Both the position numbers and the translations under genes were made by a program. The notes under the pieces are model-generated. The model was not told the DNA's origin. It made no database searches and was given only the letters and a program-made list of their open reading frames with translations. A stretch of DNA of 64,000 bases from Bin80 sp026708685 (GTDB lineage: Bacteria > Bacteroidota > Rhodothermia > Rhodothermales > Bin80), in assembly GCA_965200955.1 (NCBI GenBank), contig OZ241742.1, positions 558,001 through 622,000 of the forward strand, in the 5' to 3' direction. Each line of letters opens with the position of its first letter. The stretch's first letter is position 1. Positions 17,785 through 26,366 of this stretch are shown here, piece by piece.

Positions 17785-18927
17785 ATGAATCTAAAGTCAA
17801 CCGATTTGAATTATCCCCCCATTCCAATACGAGATCGCGGGCCATCTCCCTTTTTTCATGGGAGAGAAGATATTATAGTCAACTTCAGTAGAGTTCTCTC
17901 TGACTCTATAAGCCTGAAGGGTGGAACAACCTTTTTGATCCAAGGGGCACCGGGTGCTGGCAAGACGGCATTACTTGATGTACTGTCTCAGCAATCAAAG
18001 TCTGATGGATGGGAAGTTGCCAAGATTGTGATCAAGAACTTACACTCTCCCGCCTCAATGGCACAAGCACTTGAGAAATCATATACGATTGATTCAGAGT
18101 ATGCCTTAAAGGGCGGTATTAAGTTCATTGAGGGTGGGATTGTTGAGAGTGTCGCGGGGCATGCAACTCCTAAGGAAATACTTAAACATTTGGCCCCCAA
18201 AACAGGACTGGTCTTAGTGCTTGACGAAGCACAGTATCTACGAAATCTAAAACAAACTCCTAATGAGAAAAATTTAGTGAGGGATACATTGGATGTGATT
18301 CACAATGGTGATTTAGGCCTTCCAGTCATGCTTCTTACTGCGGGATTGGGAACGACTGAGGCTGCTTATGACTCATTAGGAATTTCGCGATTTGATGGTG
18401 ATTGCACCGTGCAACTTGGGCGGTTGGATAAGGAGTCAGAGTGTGCCGTGATTCGAGATTGGCTCACGCAGGCAGGTGGGTCTGTAGGTGATCCGACTAG
18501 ATGGATTGATTTCATAGCGGGGCAAACGCATGGATGGCCTCAGCATATCATCTCCTATATAAAGCCGTCTGTGAAATATCTTGCTTCTCATCATGGCCGT
18601 ATGACGGATGAAGGATTGGAGTTTGTACTTGAGAAGGGGAATGAATATCGGGAGGAATATTACCAAAAACGCGTGAAAGGCATTGACAAGAAAAAACGTC
18701 ACATTCTCGCAAAAATATTCGATGGTGTTCCACTGGGAGATACGATGGAGCTTGAAGACATCATGTCTGCACTCAAAGAGGAATACTCCGAAGAAGAATC
18801 TGATAAGATCTTCGAAAAAGCACTTGAGCGGGGAATCATTGATGAGCGCATAGACGGGGACTATGGCATTCCCATTCCCTCCTTCCATACATGGCTGGTG
18901 GATCAATACGTTCGAAACAAAAGCTAA
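17785..18927 (+). CDS. AAA-family ATPase of unknown role
   Basis: The 380-residue P-loop ATPase starts with a loop often seen in AAA_16/Orc-like proteins (RDRGPSPFFHGREDII). Walker A is QGAPGAGKTALLDVL near residue 59, Walker B is LVLVLDEAQYL, sensor 1 is in LLTAGLGTTEAAYDSLG, and a winged-helix-like C-terminal region follows (KKKRHILAKIFDGVPLG, with EDIMSALKEEYSEE). No second gene accompanies it. Similar stand-alone ATPases are common in this phylum; I recall them but cannot name a function. It could belong to phage defence, or be a solitary STAND-like switch, but nothing here proves it. The frame continues in the next 49 codons after the TAA. Confidence 0.85.
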   Translation: MNLKSTDLNYPPIPIRDRGPSPFFHGREDIIVNFSRVLSDSISLKGGTTFLIQGAPGAGKTALLDVLSQQSKSDGWEVAKIVIKNLHSPASMAQALEKSYTIDSEYALKGGIKFIEGGIVESVAGHATPKEILKHLAPKTGLVLVLDEAQYLRNLKQTPNEKNLVRDTLDVIHNGDLGLPVMLLTAGLGTTEAAYDSLGISRFDGDCTVQLGRLDKESECAVIRDWLTQAGGSVGDPTRWIDFIAGQTHGWPQHIISYIKPSVKYLASHHGRMTDEGLEFVLEKGNEYREEYYQKRVKGIDKKKRHILAKIFDGVPLGDTMELEDIMSALKEEYSEEESDKIFEKALERGIIDERIDGDYGIPIPSFHTWLVDQYVRNKS

Positions 18928-19077
18928 TCCATCCCACCAGCACCGAAGCAGTTACCCGCCAGACCTGAACAGTTGTTGCTCCCACCCAAAAAAGATGATC
19001 CACACGGTGTCAAGAAAGACAAAGGCGATGACGAAGACAAGCGTGAAGGCAGAGGCGGATTCTCAATGGAACGATAA
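18928..19077 (+). other. In-frame open continuation after the AAA ATPase stop
   Basis: Immediately after the TAA of the ATPase, the same frame stays open for 49 codons and ends at a TAA (19075-19077). It encodes a Pro-rich then Lys/Asp-rich tail (PPAPKQLPARPEQLLLPPKK, then GVKKDKGDDEDK). That composition looks like a coding C-terminal tail and not random DNA. The ATPase may once have been ~430 residues, or the stop may be read through. Not proven. Confidence 0.35.
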
Positions 19078-19117
19078 CCGCCCTAAACGAAGATTACCTG
19101 CAGAAAGATTGGCCCTT

Positions 19118-19264
19118 TCAGCCCCTTATATTCATTGGCGTTAATGCGTGCGAGAATTCAGGATAGGTGATCGTGATATTTTCTGCCCGCCGAAAGCGAT
19201 ACAGCGTAAACCCGGTTTTCTTCCCTCTCGCGAATAACAGACTAGCGTATGATTCCCCTAAAAC
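19118..19264 (-). pseudogene. Coding-like fragment, family unknown
   Basis: Leftward frame with 48 sense codons bounded by stops and with no good start: VLGESYASLLFARGKKTGF, TLYRFRRAENITITYPEF, then SHALTPMNIRG. The amino-acid pattern is protein-like (alternating basic and hydrophobic residues). No homologue is recalled. Outside it, 19078-19117 and 19265-19490 show nothing else. Confidence 0.25.
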
Positions 19265-19490
19265 TTAAGATAATCGGAGGACGATTCGGTTGGGCGTGCA
19301 TGGGTATATTTTGTTGTTGTAGCCAGAGATGCATGTCCCAGTGTATCCTTGACCAAATGAATCGGTGCACCTTGGTCAGTGTCTTACCTTCAAGTCATCA
19401 AAGATCAGATCCTTGATTGTTTTGAAAGAGTACTGGATAACCTTCCATAAGAGCAATACTCCAATCTTTATCCATTTGACACAACATCAG

Positions 19491-19496
19491 TATAAT
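19491..19496 (+). promoter_or_regulatory. -10-like box just before accC
   Basis: TATAAT ends seven bases before the accC ATG. A TTGACA exists at 19476-19481 but the spacing is 9 bases, too short for a normal -35. If this -10 is used, transcription would start at or next to the ATG and the message would be leaderless, in line with the absence of Shine-Dalgarno sites. Alternatively the accC promoter lies further up. Confidence 0.3.
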
Positions 19497-19503
19497 CATA
19501 ATT

Positions 19504-20970
19504 ATGAGAAGAATTTCTAAAATACTCGTTGCAAATCGAGGAGAGATTGCTCTTCGTATCATGCGAACCTGCAAGGTATTAGGGATTGCTACGGTGGCAG
19601 TATACAGTGAAGCAGATAGAAAAAGTGCACATGTGGTCTATGCAGATGAAGCCTATTGTGTTGGACCTGCTCGCTCTTTGGACTCCTATCTGAATGTGGA
19701 GAGAATCATGAATGCCGTAAAGAACAGCAAAGCGGATGCGATTCATCCAGGGTATGGCTTTTTGTCTGAACGGGCAGAGTTGGCCCATGTCTGCCTGAAA
19801 CAGGGAATTGTTTTTATAGGCCCACCTGCTCATTCCATAGAACAGATGGGAGATAAGATGGTGGCGAGGCAGCTGATGCAGTCCAATGAAGTTCCCGTCA
19901 TTCCCGGCACAGTGAATGCCATTAGTAATGCTGAGGATGCACTCAACATTGCAGATCGTATTGGATATCCCGTACTGGCCAAAGCAGCTGCTGGAGGGGG
20001 AGGAAAAGGGATGCGAATCGTTCACGATTCAACGGAAATGGAACGAGCACTCAGACTGTCACAGAGTGAAGCAGGATCCGCATTTGGAGATTCTCGTATC
20101 TTCATTGAAAAATATCTCAAGAATCCCCGCCACATAGAGTTTCAGATCCTCTCGGATGCACATGGCAGATGCATTCATTTATTTGAACGAGAGTGCTCTA
20201 TCCAGCGTCGGCATCAGAAGGTCATTGAGGAAGCACCTGCCCCCCAGATGATGGAGCAGTTGAGATCTACCATGGGAGAAGCAGCCATTCGTGCGGCCAT
20301 GGCATGCGATTATGTAGGAGCTGGGACAATAGAGTTTTTAGTGGATCAAGACAGCAACTTTTATTTCATGGAAATGAATACGCGCCTTCAGGTGGAGCAT
20401 CCAGTGACGGAATACATTACGGGTCTTGACCTTGTGGCTGAGCAGATCCGAATTGCCGAGGGAGAGCATTTGCAGTACTCACAACGCGATATGAATATCA
20501 ATGGACATGCAATCGAATGTCGAATCTATGCCGAAGATCCATCATCTAATTTTATGCCAAACCCAGGAGTCATCACGTTTCATCAGGTTCCGTCGGGGGT
20601 GGGTGTTCGGGTAGATTCAAGTATCATAGTAGCTGGAGAAGTGCCGATCCATTATGATCCGTTGATTTCCAAAGTAGTCACTTGGGGAAATTCACGTGAA
20701 CAGGCAACTCAGCGCATGATCGCCGCATTGGACGATTATCAGATTGCAGGTGTGAAAACAACCCGAATGTTTTGCCAGAGAGTCATGGAGAGTAAAGCAT
20801 GGAGACAGGGACACTTGAGTACGCATTTTCTGGAGGAAAACCCTCAGCTTCTTGAAGAAGGCAAGGATTCATCAACAGAGGTAGCAGCGGTTGCCAAGGT
20901 TCTCCTTGGCGGAGAAAGTAGCAAGCAACACCCACTTTCATTAAATCGTAGCCGCCAAAACATGCCATGA
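19504..20970 (+). CDS. accC: Biotin carboxylase subunit of acetyl-CoA carboxylase
   Basis: The 488-residue ATP-grasp enzyme carboxylates biotin on the carrier protein using bicarbonate and ATP. It starts with the biotin-carboxylase N-domain (ISKILVANRGEIALRIMRTC), has the Gly-rich ATP loop (AAAGGGGKGMRIV), the catalytic EFQILSD and ERECSIQRRHQK, EMNTRLQVEHPVTE, and the C-terminal domain with GHAIECRIYAEDP. About 40 C-terminal residues (EENPQLLEEGKD onward) extend past the usual ~450-residue length. No accB, accA or accD is adjacent, so the rest of the complex is elsewhere; a propionyl-CoA carboxylase alpha-like role is also possible. Confidence 0.93.
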   Translation: MRRISKILVANRGEIALRIMRTCKVLGIATVAVYSEADRKSAHVVYADEAYCVGPARSLDSYLNVERIMNAVKNSKADAIHPGYGFLSERAELAHVCLKQGIVFIGPPAHSIEQMGDKMVARQLMQSNEVPVIPGTVNAISNAEDALNIADRIGYPVLAKAAAGGGGKGMRIVHDSTEMERALRLSQSEAGSAFGDSRIFIEKYLKNPRHIEFQILSDAHGRCIHLFERECSIQRRHQKVIEEAPAPQMMEQLRSTMGEAAIRAAMACDYVGAGTIEFLVDQDSNFYFMEMNTRLQVEHPVTEYITGLDLVAEQIRIAEGEHLQYSQRDMNINGHAIECRIYAEDPSSNFMPNPGVITFHQVPSGVGVRVDSSIIVAGEVPIHYDPLISKVVTWGNSREQATQRMIAALDDYQIAGVKTTRMFCQRVMESKAWRQGHLSTHFLEENPQLLEEGKDSSTEVAAVAKVLLGGESSKQHPLSLNRSRQNMP

Positions 20971-21109
20971 CATGCTTAACCCACAATCGTGGGATAGCAG
21001 TAGAGAATCACCAGAGAGACTCAGTGAGTGATGCAGTTCTCGTTGGTATGTATGGACAGGGTTGACATGACGACTAAGTCTGCGTATCATCACTAGATCA
21101 ATGAGGGTA

Positions 21110-21772
21110 TCAGATTTTTTGGGCGATCGTCAGTCCATCGCCAATCGGGATCAAGGTTAAATGAACCCTGGAATCTTGATGAATTTTTTGATTCAGAGCT
21201 TGGATGGACTGGGTGGATAAACTCTCCGTTTCGGGATTTGCGGCATCACCGTCGCGCAGGACATTATCAATCATGATGATCCCACCTGGCCGAATAAGAG
21301 TCAGGGAGTGTTCATAGTACAGATCATAACTTTCCTTATCAGCATCAATGAACGCTGCGTCAAAAGAATTCTGTTTTCCGTCCGCGATGAGCTTTGAGAG
21401 CGTCACCGACGCTGGTGCGATGTGTAGGGTAATTCGGTCATCAACCCCAGCATCAGACCAGTATCTTCGGGCAATACGAGTAAAGTCTTCACTCACATCA
21501 CACGCGACGAGATGCCCATCTGCTGGCAGAACCAATGCCATAGCCAAGGCCGAGTATCCCGTGAAGGTGCCAATTTCCAAAACGGATCGAGCCTGTATCA
21601 TCCGAAGCAGAGTCGCCATAAACTGTCCCTGATCTGGTGCTATTTGCATCTTTGCATCAGGATGATTGGCAGTTTCTTCACGAAGTGCCTGTAGGAGGGG
21701 GTGTTCTCGCAGGGAAACATCAAGGATATATTGGCGCAATGGATCCGTCAGAGTGAGTGTAGATCTTGACAT
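21110..21772 (-). CDS. SAM-dependent O-methyltransferase (family 3, COMT-like)
   Basis: The 220-residue protein fits the caffeoyl-CoA/catechol O-methyltransferase-like family. It has a short N-terminal helix, SAM-binding motif I (LEIGTFTGYSALAMAL), motif II (VACDVSEDFTRIARRYW), a metal-binding Asp region (FDAAFIDADKESYDLYYE) and the NxxDN-type IIMIDNVLRDGDAA. Substrate is unknown; such bacterial enzymes methylate small catechols or act on rRNA. It is the last gene of a leftward run ruvA, asparaginase, trmB, O-methyltransferase, with only 12 bases to trmB. Confidence 0.88.
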   Translation of the reverse strand: MSRSTLTLTDPLRQYILDVSLREHPLLQALREETANHPDAKMQIAPDQGQFMATLLRMIQARSVLEIGTFTGYSALAMALVLPADGHLVACDVSEDFTRIARRYWSDAGVDDRITLHIAPASVTLSKLIADGKQNSFDAAFIDADKESYDLYYEHSLTLIRPGGIIMIDNVLRDGDAANPETESLSTQSIQALNQKIHQDSRVHLTLIPIGDGLTIAQKI

Positions 21773-21784
21773 GTGTAGGGGAGA

Positions 21785-22738
21785 TCAATAATAGGTAGAA
21801 GAGAGTTGCAGATCCTGCTTTATGAGCCATTGAGTGATGGCTTGAATCGCTTCACTGGATCCACGGGTGGCAATAGGGTTTCCAAAATTCATGATACTCA
21901 GAAGCAGATCAGAACCTGTGGTATCTGAGGGACGAAGTTGTATCATTAAATCCTGAACCAAATCGGGCTCGTGGGATCGGGCAATAAAGATCATCCCGCC
22001 TTTACCAATGACATTCAGGGCATCCAGAATCACCACATGCCCATTTGAAAATCGGTGAACGATCTTCTCAAATTGATGAATCGCAGGAATAGTGCCGTTT
22101 AAAAGTGCATGATGCATACGTTCTTCTTTATGAATATTGGGAGGAAGGTCGGGAGCATCTGAACGATATTTTTGGATATGCACATAATGAAAAGAGCGGC
22201 CAGATTGTTTCCATTTACGGGCATACTTGGTATGTAGAACATGTTTGGGAGGAGGTTTTTGCGTCACCAAGAAATACCCAGATTCTTCAGCGAAAGTGAT
22301 GGCTTCGTCGAAATAGGGGGCATGATCTGTCGTAAAGTGAAGCACGCCATTCTGGACAAGTTTTAAGGCAAGAAGTTTAAAGAATGAGGGTTGCAGTAGC
22401 CGCTTGTCGGCATGTCGGTTTTTGTGCCATGGATCGGGGAAATTGACATACATGTGGGTGAGGCTATCATGATTTAAGATGTTTCTCAATAGAAACAACC
22501 CACTCCCATGATAGAGTTGAATGTTGGTCAACGAGGTTCGTTTCAAACGTTTGAAAGCACGCGTCACTGAACCGCGGGAGAGATCCGCACCTATAAAATT
22601 CCATTCAGTGTGGGCTTGAGCCATCTGCTTCAAAAATCCACCATCACCAAATCCAATTTCAAGAACAAGAGGGGCATTACGTTCAAACAGCTCCGTATTG
22701 GACGAGGGGAATGAGAGTTTGGATACATCAAGGAACAT
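21785..22738 (-). CDS. trmB: tRNA (guanine-N7)-methyltransferase with C-terminal extension
   Basis: TrmB methylates G46 of tRNA. Residues ~20-195 hold the Rossmann core: motif I LEIGFGDGGFLKQMA, the acidic GADLSRGSVTRAF, and the family signature MYVNFPDPWHKNRHADKRLL with catalytic Asp. The protein is 317 residues long, while typical TrmB is ~210-240. The extra ~115 C-terminal residues (from about APDLPPNIHKEERM, ending LIKQDLQLSSTYY) show predicted beta/alpha character, but I recognise no domain. It sits between the asparaginase gene (8 bases) and the O-methyltransferase (12 bases), so it is probably in the same transcript. Confidence 0.9.
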   Translation of the reverse strand: MFLDVSKLSFPSSNTELFERNAPLVLEIGFGDGGFLKQMAQAHTEWNFIGADLSRGSVTRAFKRLKRTSLTNIQLYHGSGLFLLRNILNHDSLTHMYVNFPDPWHKNRHADKRLLQPSFFKLLALKLVQNGVLHFTTDHAPYFDEAITFAEESGYFLVTQKPPPKHVLHTKYARKWKQSGRSFHYVHIQKYRSDAPDLPPNIHKEERMHHALLNGTIPAIHQFEKIVHRFSNGHVVILDALNVIGKGGMIFIARSHEPDLVQDLMIQLRPSDTTGSDLLLSIMNFGNPIATRGSSEAIQAITQWLIKQDLQLSSTYY

Positions 22739-22746
22739 GTTCTATC

Positions 22747-23784
22747 TCATTCAAAAAGATAGGCCATCTCAATCAGCCGGGCTCCATTCTGATCAGCCAC
22801 GGCCATCTGACCAGCCCCGCGTATGCGTGCTCCTGCTACATCACCATGCTTATTGAGTGCATAGAAGGAAACGTTAAAGGCAGGTTCATTTTCATCATTT
22901 TTCAGTCGGGCCAAATGTGTGTTCTGTGTGATACGTTCACATGCATAGATGCACGCATCTTGCGGGCTATCTCCCATGCGCATACGTTCTACAATCAGGA
23001 AGCTACTGCAGTTTTCGAGATTTGCTTCGCCTCGGCCAGTAGAACCAGCTGCACCTACTTCATTGTCGCAGTAGAGGCCAGCACCAATGATAGGAGAATC
23101 TCCAACTCTACCAGGAAGCTTAAAGGCTAGTCCACTGGTCGTTGTGACGCTACTGATATTGCCTTGAAGGTCAATCGCAGAGCAGTGGATGGTGCCCCAG
23201 TGTTCTTCGTTGCGCATGATGGCTTCCCCTAAATCAACATCATCGGGTCCGTGGGGAGGCAGGTAATCATCACGGTTAGAGAGATTCTCACGCCACTGAA
23301 CCCATAATTCTCGGGCCTGATTGGTCAGCAAATCTTCACGGGTGAATCCATGCATGCGGGCAAATTGCTGTGCACCGTCTCCCACCAGAAGAACATGATC
23401 TGTACGTTCAAGGACAACTTTTGCGACCCTTGAAGGATATTTGATTCCCTGAAGTGAAGCAACTGCACCCGCCCGGCAGGTGGGCCCATGTATGACCGCA
23501 GAATCTAATTCTACAACCCCCTCGGCATTAGGAAGTCCACCATAACCGACGGTCAGGTCGTCTGGATCTTCTTCCACCAGATTCACTCCTGCAATGACCG
23601 CATCTAGGGCATCCGCTCCCTGATTGATTTCTTCCACCGCACGGGCTACGGCTCCTAATCCATTTTTACTGGCGATCGCAAGAGGGCCAGCGAACGAAGT
23701 GGTTGTTGGACGAAGTGCAGCCATCGTGCCTGCGACGGCACTGTTGCGGATAAATTCGCGACGAGTGTGTGTGGATCTGATCAT
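22747..23784 (-). CDS. Exported glycosylasparaginase-type Ntn hydrolase
   Basis: The 345-residue precursor belongs to N4-(beta-N-acetylglucosaminyl)-L-asparaginase, which cleaves GlcNAc-Asn links of glycoproteins. A twin-arginine signal (THTRREFIRNSAVAG) suggests folded export through Tat. The self-cleavage nucleophile is Thr198 in HWGTIHCSAIDLQ; the residue before it is Gly rather than the Asp common in animal enzymes, as in many Bacteroidota homologues. The substrate pocket GRVGDSPIIGAGLYCDNEVG and the GSTGRGEANL loop are conserved. Within this operon (ruvA, this gene, trmB, O-methyltransferase) its function looks unrelated. Confidence 0.9.
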   Translation of the reverse strand: MIRSTHTRREFIRNSAVAGTMAALRPTTTSFAGPLAIASKNGLGAVARAVEEINQGADALDAVIAGVNLVEEDPDDLTVGYGGLPNAEGVVELDSAVIHGPTCRAGAVASLQGIKYPSRVAKVVLERTDHVLLVGDGAQQFARMHGFTREDLLTNQARELWVQWRENLSNRDDYLPPHGPDDVDLGEAIMRNEEHWGTIHCSAIDLQGNISSVTTTSGLAFKLPGRVGDSPIIGAGLYCDNEVGAAGSTGRGEANLENCSSFLIVERMRMGDSPQDACIYACERITQNTHLARLKNDENEPAFNVSFYALNKHGDVAGARIRGAGQMAVADQNGARLIEMAYLFE

Positions 23785-23818
23785 GATGGTATATTATTGG
23801 GTAGAATGATAAAGGGAG

Positions 23819-24400
23819 TCACTGACTTAGAGCCAATTGAACCATTTCCTCGGCGGTATTGACATCAGGATATGAGCGCATGACTTTACGGATCAACTGT
23901 TCAGCTTTCGGTCTGGAAAGCCCAAGTGTCTCCAGAGCTGCAAGAGCATCGGTTCTAGCACTGGCGATTCCAAACTCTTCACCCTGTTCAAGGTCTAACT
24001 CACTGATTCGGTCAATTAGCTCTAAGACCAATCTCTCCGAAGTTTTTCGTCCCACTCCACTGATCCTCTGCAACATGGCAGGTTGTCTTGATGAGATATA
24101 CTGAACCAGATCTTCAGGTGAATGGGTAGACAGTGCAGCGATCGCTATACGAGGTCCAATTCCCGAAACCCCAAGAAACAGTTCAAAAAGTGCACGCTCC
24201 CCTAAAGTGACAAATCCGTATAACTGTTCCCGATCCTCTCGAGTATAATGATGTGTGAGCAAACGCACCTTTTTTCCAGTATCAGGCAATTTGTCAGAAG
24301 TTGACATGGGTATGAAAATTCGGTATCCAACTCCCTGCACATCAATGATTGCATGGGCAGGTCCTTTTCCAGTGAGGATTCCTTCAATGTACTCAATCAT
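23819..24400 (-). CDS. ruvA: Holliday junction branch migration protein RuvA
   Basis: RuvA tetramers bind four-way junctions and load RuvB. The start MIEYIEGILTGKG at 24400 is the family N-terminus; a longer frame to 24463 would overlap murJ and adds unrelated residues. 193 residues include the OB domain (VQGVGYRIFIPMSTS), the two helix-hairpin-helix motifs (LFLGVSGIGPRIAIAAL, MLQRISGVGRKTSERLVLEL) and the C-terminal RuvB-binding domain (DALAALETLGLSRPKAEQLI). ruvB and ruvC are not nearby. The gene heads the leftward run and is divergent from murJ, with only 20 bases between the start codons. Confidence 0.95.
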   Translation of the reverse strand: MIEYIEGILTGKGPAHAIIDVQGVGYRIFIPMSTSDKLPDTGKKVRLLTHHYTREDREQLYGFVTLGERALFELFLGVSGIGPRIAIAALSTHSPEDLVQYISSRQPAMLQRISGVGRKTSERLVLELIDRISELDLEQGEEFGIASARTDALAALETLGLSRPKAEQLIRKVMRSYPDVNTAEEMVQLALSQ

Positions 24401-24407
24401 GGGCGGA

Positions 24408-24419
24408 TAAAATATTTTA
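24408..24419. promoter_or_regulatory. Palindromic A/T box between ruvA and murJ
   Basis: TAAAATATTTTA is a perfect 12-base palindrome in the 20-base gap between the two divergent start codons. Each strand reads a -10-like TAAAAT. It could be a shared -10 for leaderless messages in both directions, or a binding site. The gap is too small to hold two ordinary promoters with leaders. Confidence 0.35.
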
Positions 24420-24420
24420 G

Positions 24421-26115
24421 ATGAATATACTACAGATTTATCAACCCAAGGGTCATAAATCAAAACAAAAAAAAGAGGAACAGAGTTATGCTCCTCTGGT
24501 GGCCTTGGGAATCCTGACGAGTCGCTTTTTGGGCTTGGTGCGCTGGAGTATTATAGCCCGTTACTTTGGCAGTGGTCCTCAGGCGGATGTACTGAGGGCG
24601 GCATTTCAGGCTCCGAATGCTTTGCAGAATCTACTTGGTGAAGGGACCATGTCTGCCGCTTTCATTCCAGTGTACAGCAAAATGCTGGACGAGGGAAGGC
24701 TTGAAGCTGCTGGTCGATTTGCAGGGAGTATTCTGGGCTTGATGATCGCAACGGTCAGCGTAGGCGTATTGTTGGGTATATGGCTAGCACATCCACTCTG
24801 CTCTATCTTGATGCGAGGATTTGTGGGGGATGCTGCGGAGGTGGCAGCGGGCATACGAGAAATTGACAGGCTTTTACTTGCCGTTGACATGGTTCGGATA
24901 GCATTCCCAATGGCAGGAATGTTGGTTCTTTCTTCATGGGCACTTGCGGTTCTCAATAGTCATCGACTGTTTCATATTTCCTATTTCGCACCGATCCTTT
25001 GGAACATAGTGATTATTGTATCACTGACCAGTGTTGCATACATGACAGGGTATAATTTTGTGGGACACGAAAATTATTATCTACCAGAAACGCTCACGCA
25101 GCTGCTGATTACGGTGTTTGTTTCGGGGACAATTGGGGGACTGCTTCAGTTTGTCATCCAGTTGCCAGCCGTCTTTACGGTCATGAAGGGGTTTCGGCTG
25201 AGCTTGTCTACGCATGTAGAGGGTGTGCGTAACGCCCTGCGAGCCGTTGGGCCTGCCATTGCAGGGCGAGGTGTGGCTCAGCTATCTGCCTATGTGGATA
25301 TCTTACTGGCAACGCTCCTTGTTCAGGGTGCTGTCGCGTCCATCGGATATGCTCAGGTACTATACATTTTGCCCATTTCTCTCTTTGGACTATCGGTTGC
25401 AGCCGCTGAGTTGCCCGAGCTGTCGCGTCTTGCCGCTAAGAACATGACACGGATGGCGGATCGGATTGCTGCCGGGTTACGCCAGGGGTTGTTTTTGGCT
25501 ATTCCAACCGCATTGGGGTATATCTCGTTAGGGTATGTCATTATTCGGTTGATTTATGAAGGTGGACTTTTTGATGCTGATGACAACTGGCTGGCCTATA
25601 TCATCTTGGCGGCATACAGTACAGGGTTGCTGGCCACGGTAGGCAGTCGTCTGCTGCAAAATGGATTCTGGGCACTTGAAGACACGAAAACTCCAGCACG
25701 TTTAGCTGCAGTAAGGGCAGTCATTTCGGTTACGATCGCCTTTCCAGCGATGTTTGCACTAGATCAGTATTCTGTATCACTGATTCCAGGAGTGGAGACA
25801 TCACCACTGTATTTTGGTGCAGTAGGGCTGGCACTTGGGAGTTCGGTGGCGGCTTGGATTGAGTGGTGGCTATTGCAGCAGGGACTTCGCCAAAAGCTGC
25901 AGATCGACTTTGTTCCGTGGAATGCAATAGGCACCATGATGCTGTTTGTAGCGATTGCGCTACCTCCTGCTTATGCTGTATGGTATTTCACACAGGGATG
26001 GTTTTCACTGTTGCATGCGGCCTTGGTGGTCGGTGTTTTTGCAGGAGGTTATTTGGGTCTAGCGTACTATAGGAAAATGCCAGAACTAAAGGCCTGGATT
26101 AAAATTTACAAGTAG
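24421..26115 (+). CDS. murJ: Lipid II flippase MurJ (MviN)
   Basis: The 564-residue integral membrane protein of the MOP superfamily has about 14 hydrophobic helices and flips lipid II across the inner membrane for peptidoglycan synthesis. Family features are the first helix with GILTSRFLGLVRWSIIARYF, the DVLRAAFQAPNALQNLLGEG loop, AFIPVYS, and later LPISLFGLSVAAAELPELSR and YSTGLLATVGSRLLQNGFWA. The N-terminal ~20 residues are Lys-rich and cytoplasmic. It is divergent from ruvA and ends 251 bases before the phosphoribosyltransferase cassette. Confidence 0.93.
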   Translation: MNILQIYQPKGHKSKQKKEEQSYAPLVALGILTSRFLGLVRWSIIARYFGSGPQADVLRAAFQAPNALQNLLGEGTMSAAFIPVYSKMLDEGRLEAAGRFAGSILGLMIATVSVGVLLGIWLAHPLCSILMRGFVGDAAEVAAGIREIDRLLLAVDMVRIAFPMAGMLVLSSWALAVLNSHRLFHISYFAPILWNIVIIVSLTSVAYMTGYNFVGHENYYLPETLTQLLITVFVSGTIGGLLQFVIQLPAVFTVMKGFRLSLSTHVEGVRNALRAVGPAIAGRGVAQLSAYVDILLATLLVQGAVASIGYAQVLYILPISLFGLSVAAAELPELSRLAAKNMTRMADRIAAGLRQGLFLAIPTALGYISLGYVIIRLIYEGGLFDADDNWLAYIILAAYSTGLLATVGSRLLQNGFWALEDTKTPARLAAVRAVISVTIAFPAMFALDQYSVSLIPGVETSPLYFGAVGLALGSSVAAWIEWWLLQQGLRQKLQIDFVPWNAIGTMMLFVAIALPPAYAVWYFTQGWFSLLHAALVVGVFAGGYLGLAYYRKMPELKAWIKIYK

Positions 26116-26366
26116 ACGGTTTGGAGGAGTGGGGCATATCACGGTCAAAGAGATTAAGTGAACCATATGGGTGAAGATATGTGATCGCTTTGATATTTTC
26201 CAAAGAATGGACAATAGATGATCTTCATCGTCAGAACATCTATTCCAGTTATATCATCATTGAGGAGGTTTTTATGCTCCTATCGTGAAGATGGTAAATT
26301 CAAGTTTTCTGATCAGTGAGATTTTCCTAACCTTTTTGAGATTCTAATATTTTTACTGCGTAATTG

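Noticed and set aside
24401..24463. Longer ruvA start at 24463
   Set aside because: It would overlap murJ and precede the canonical RuvA N-terminus MIEYIEG.
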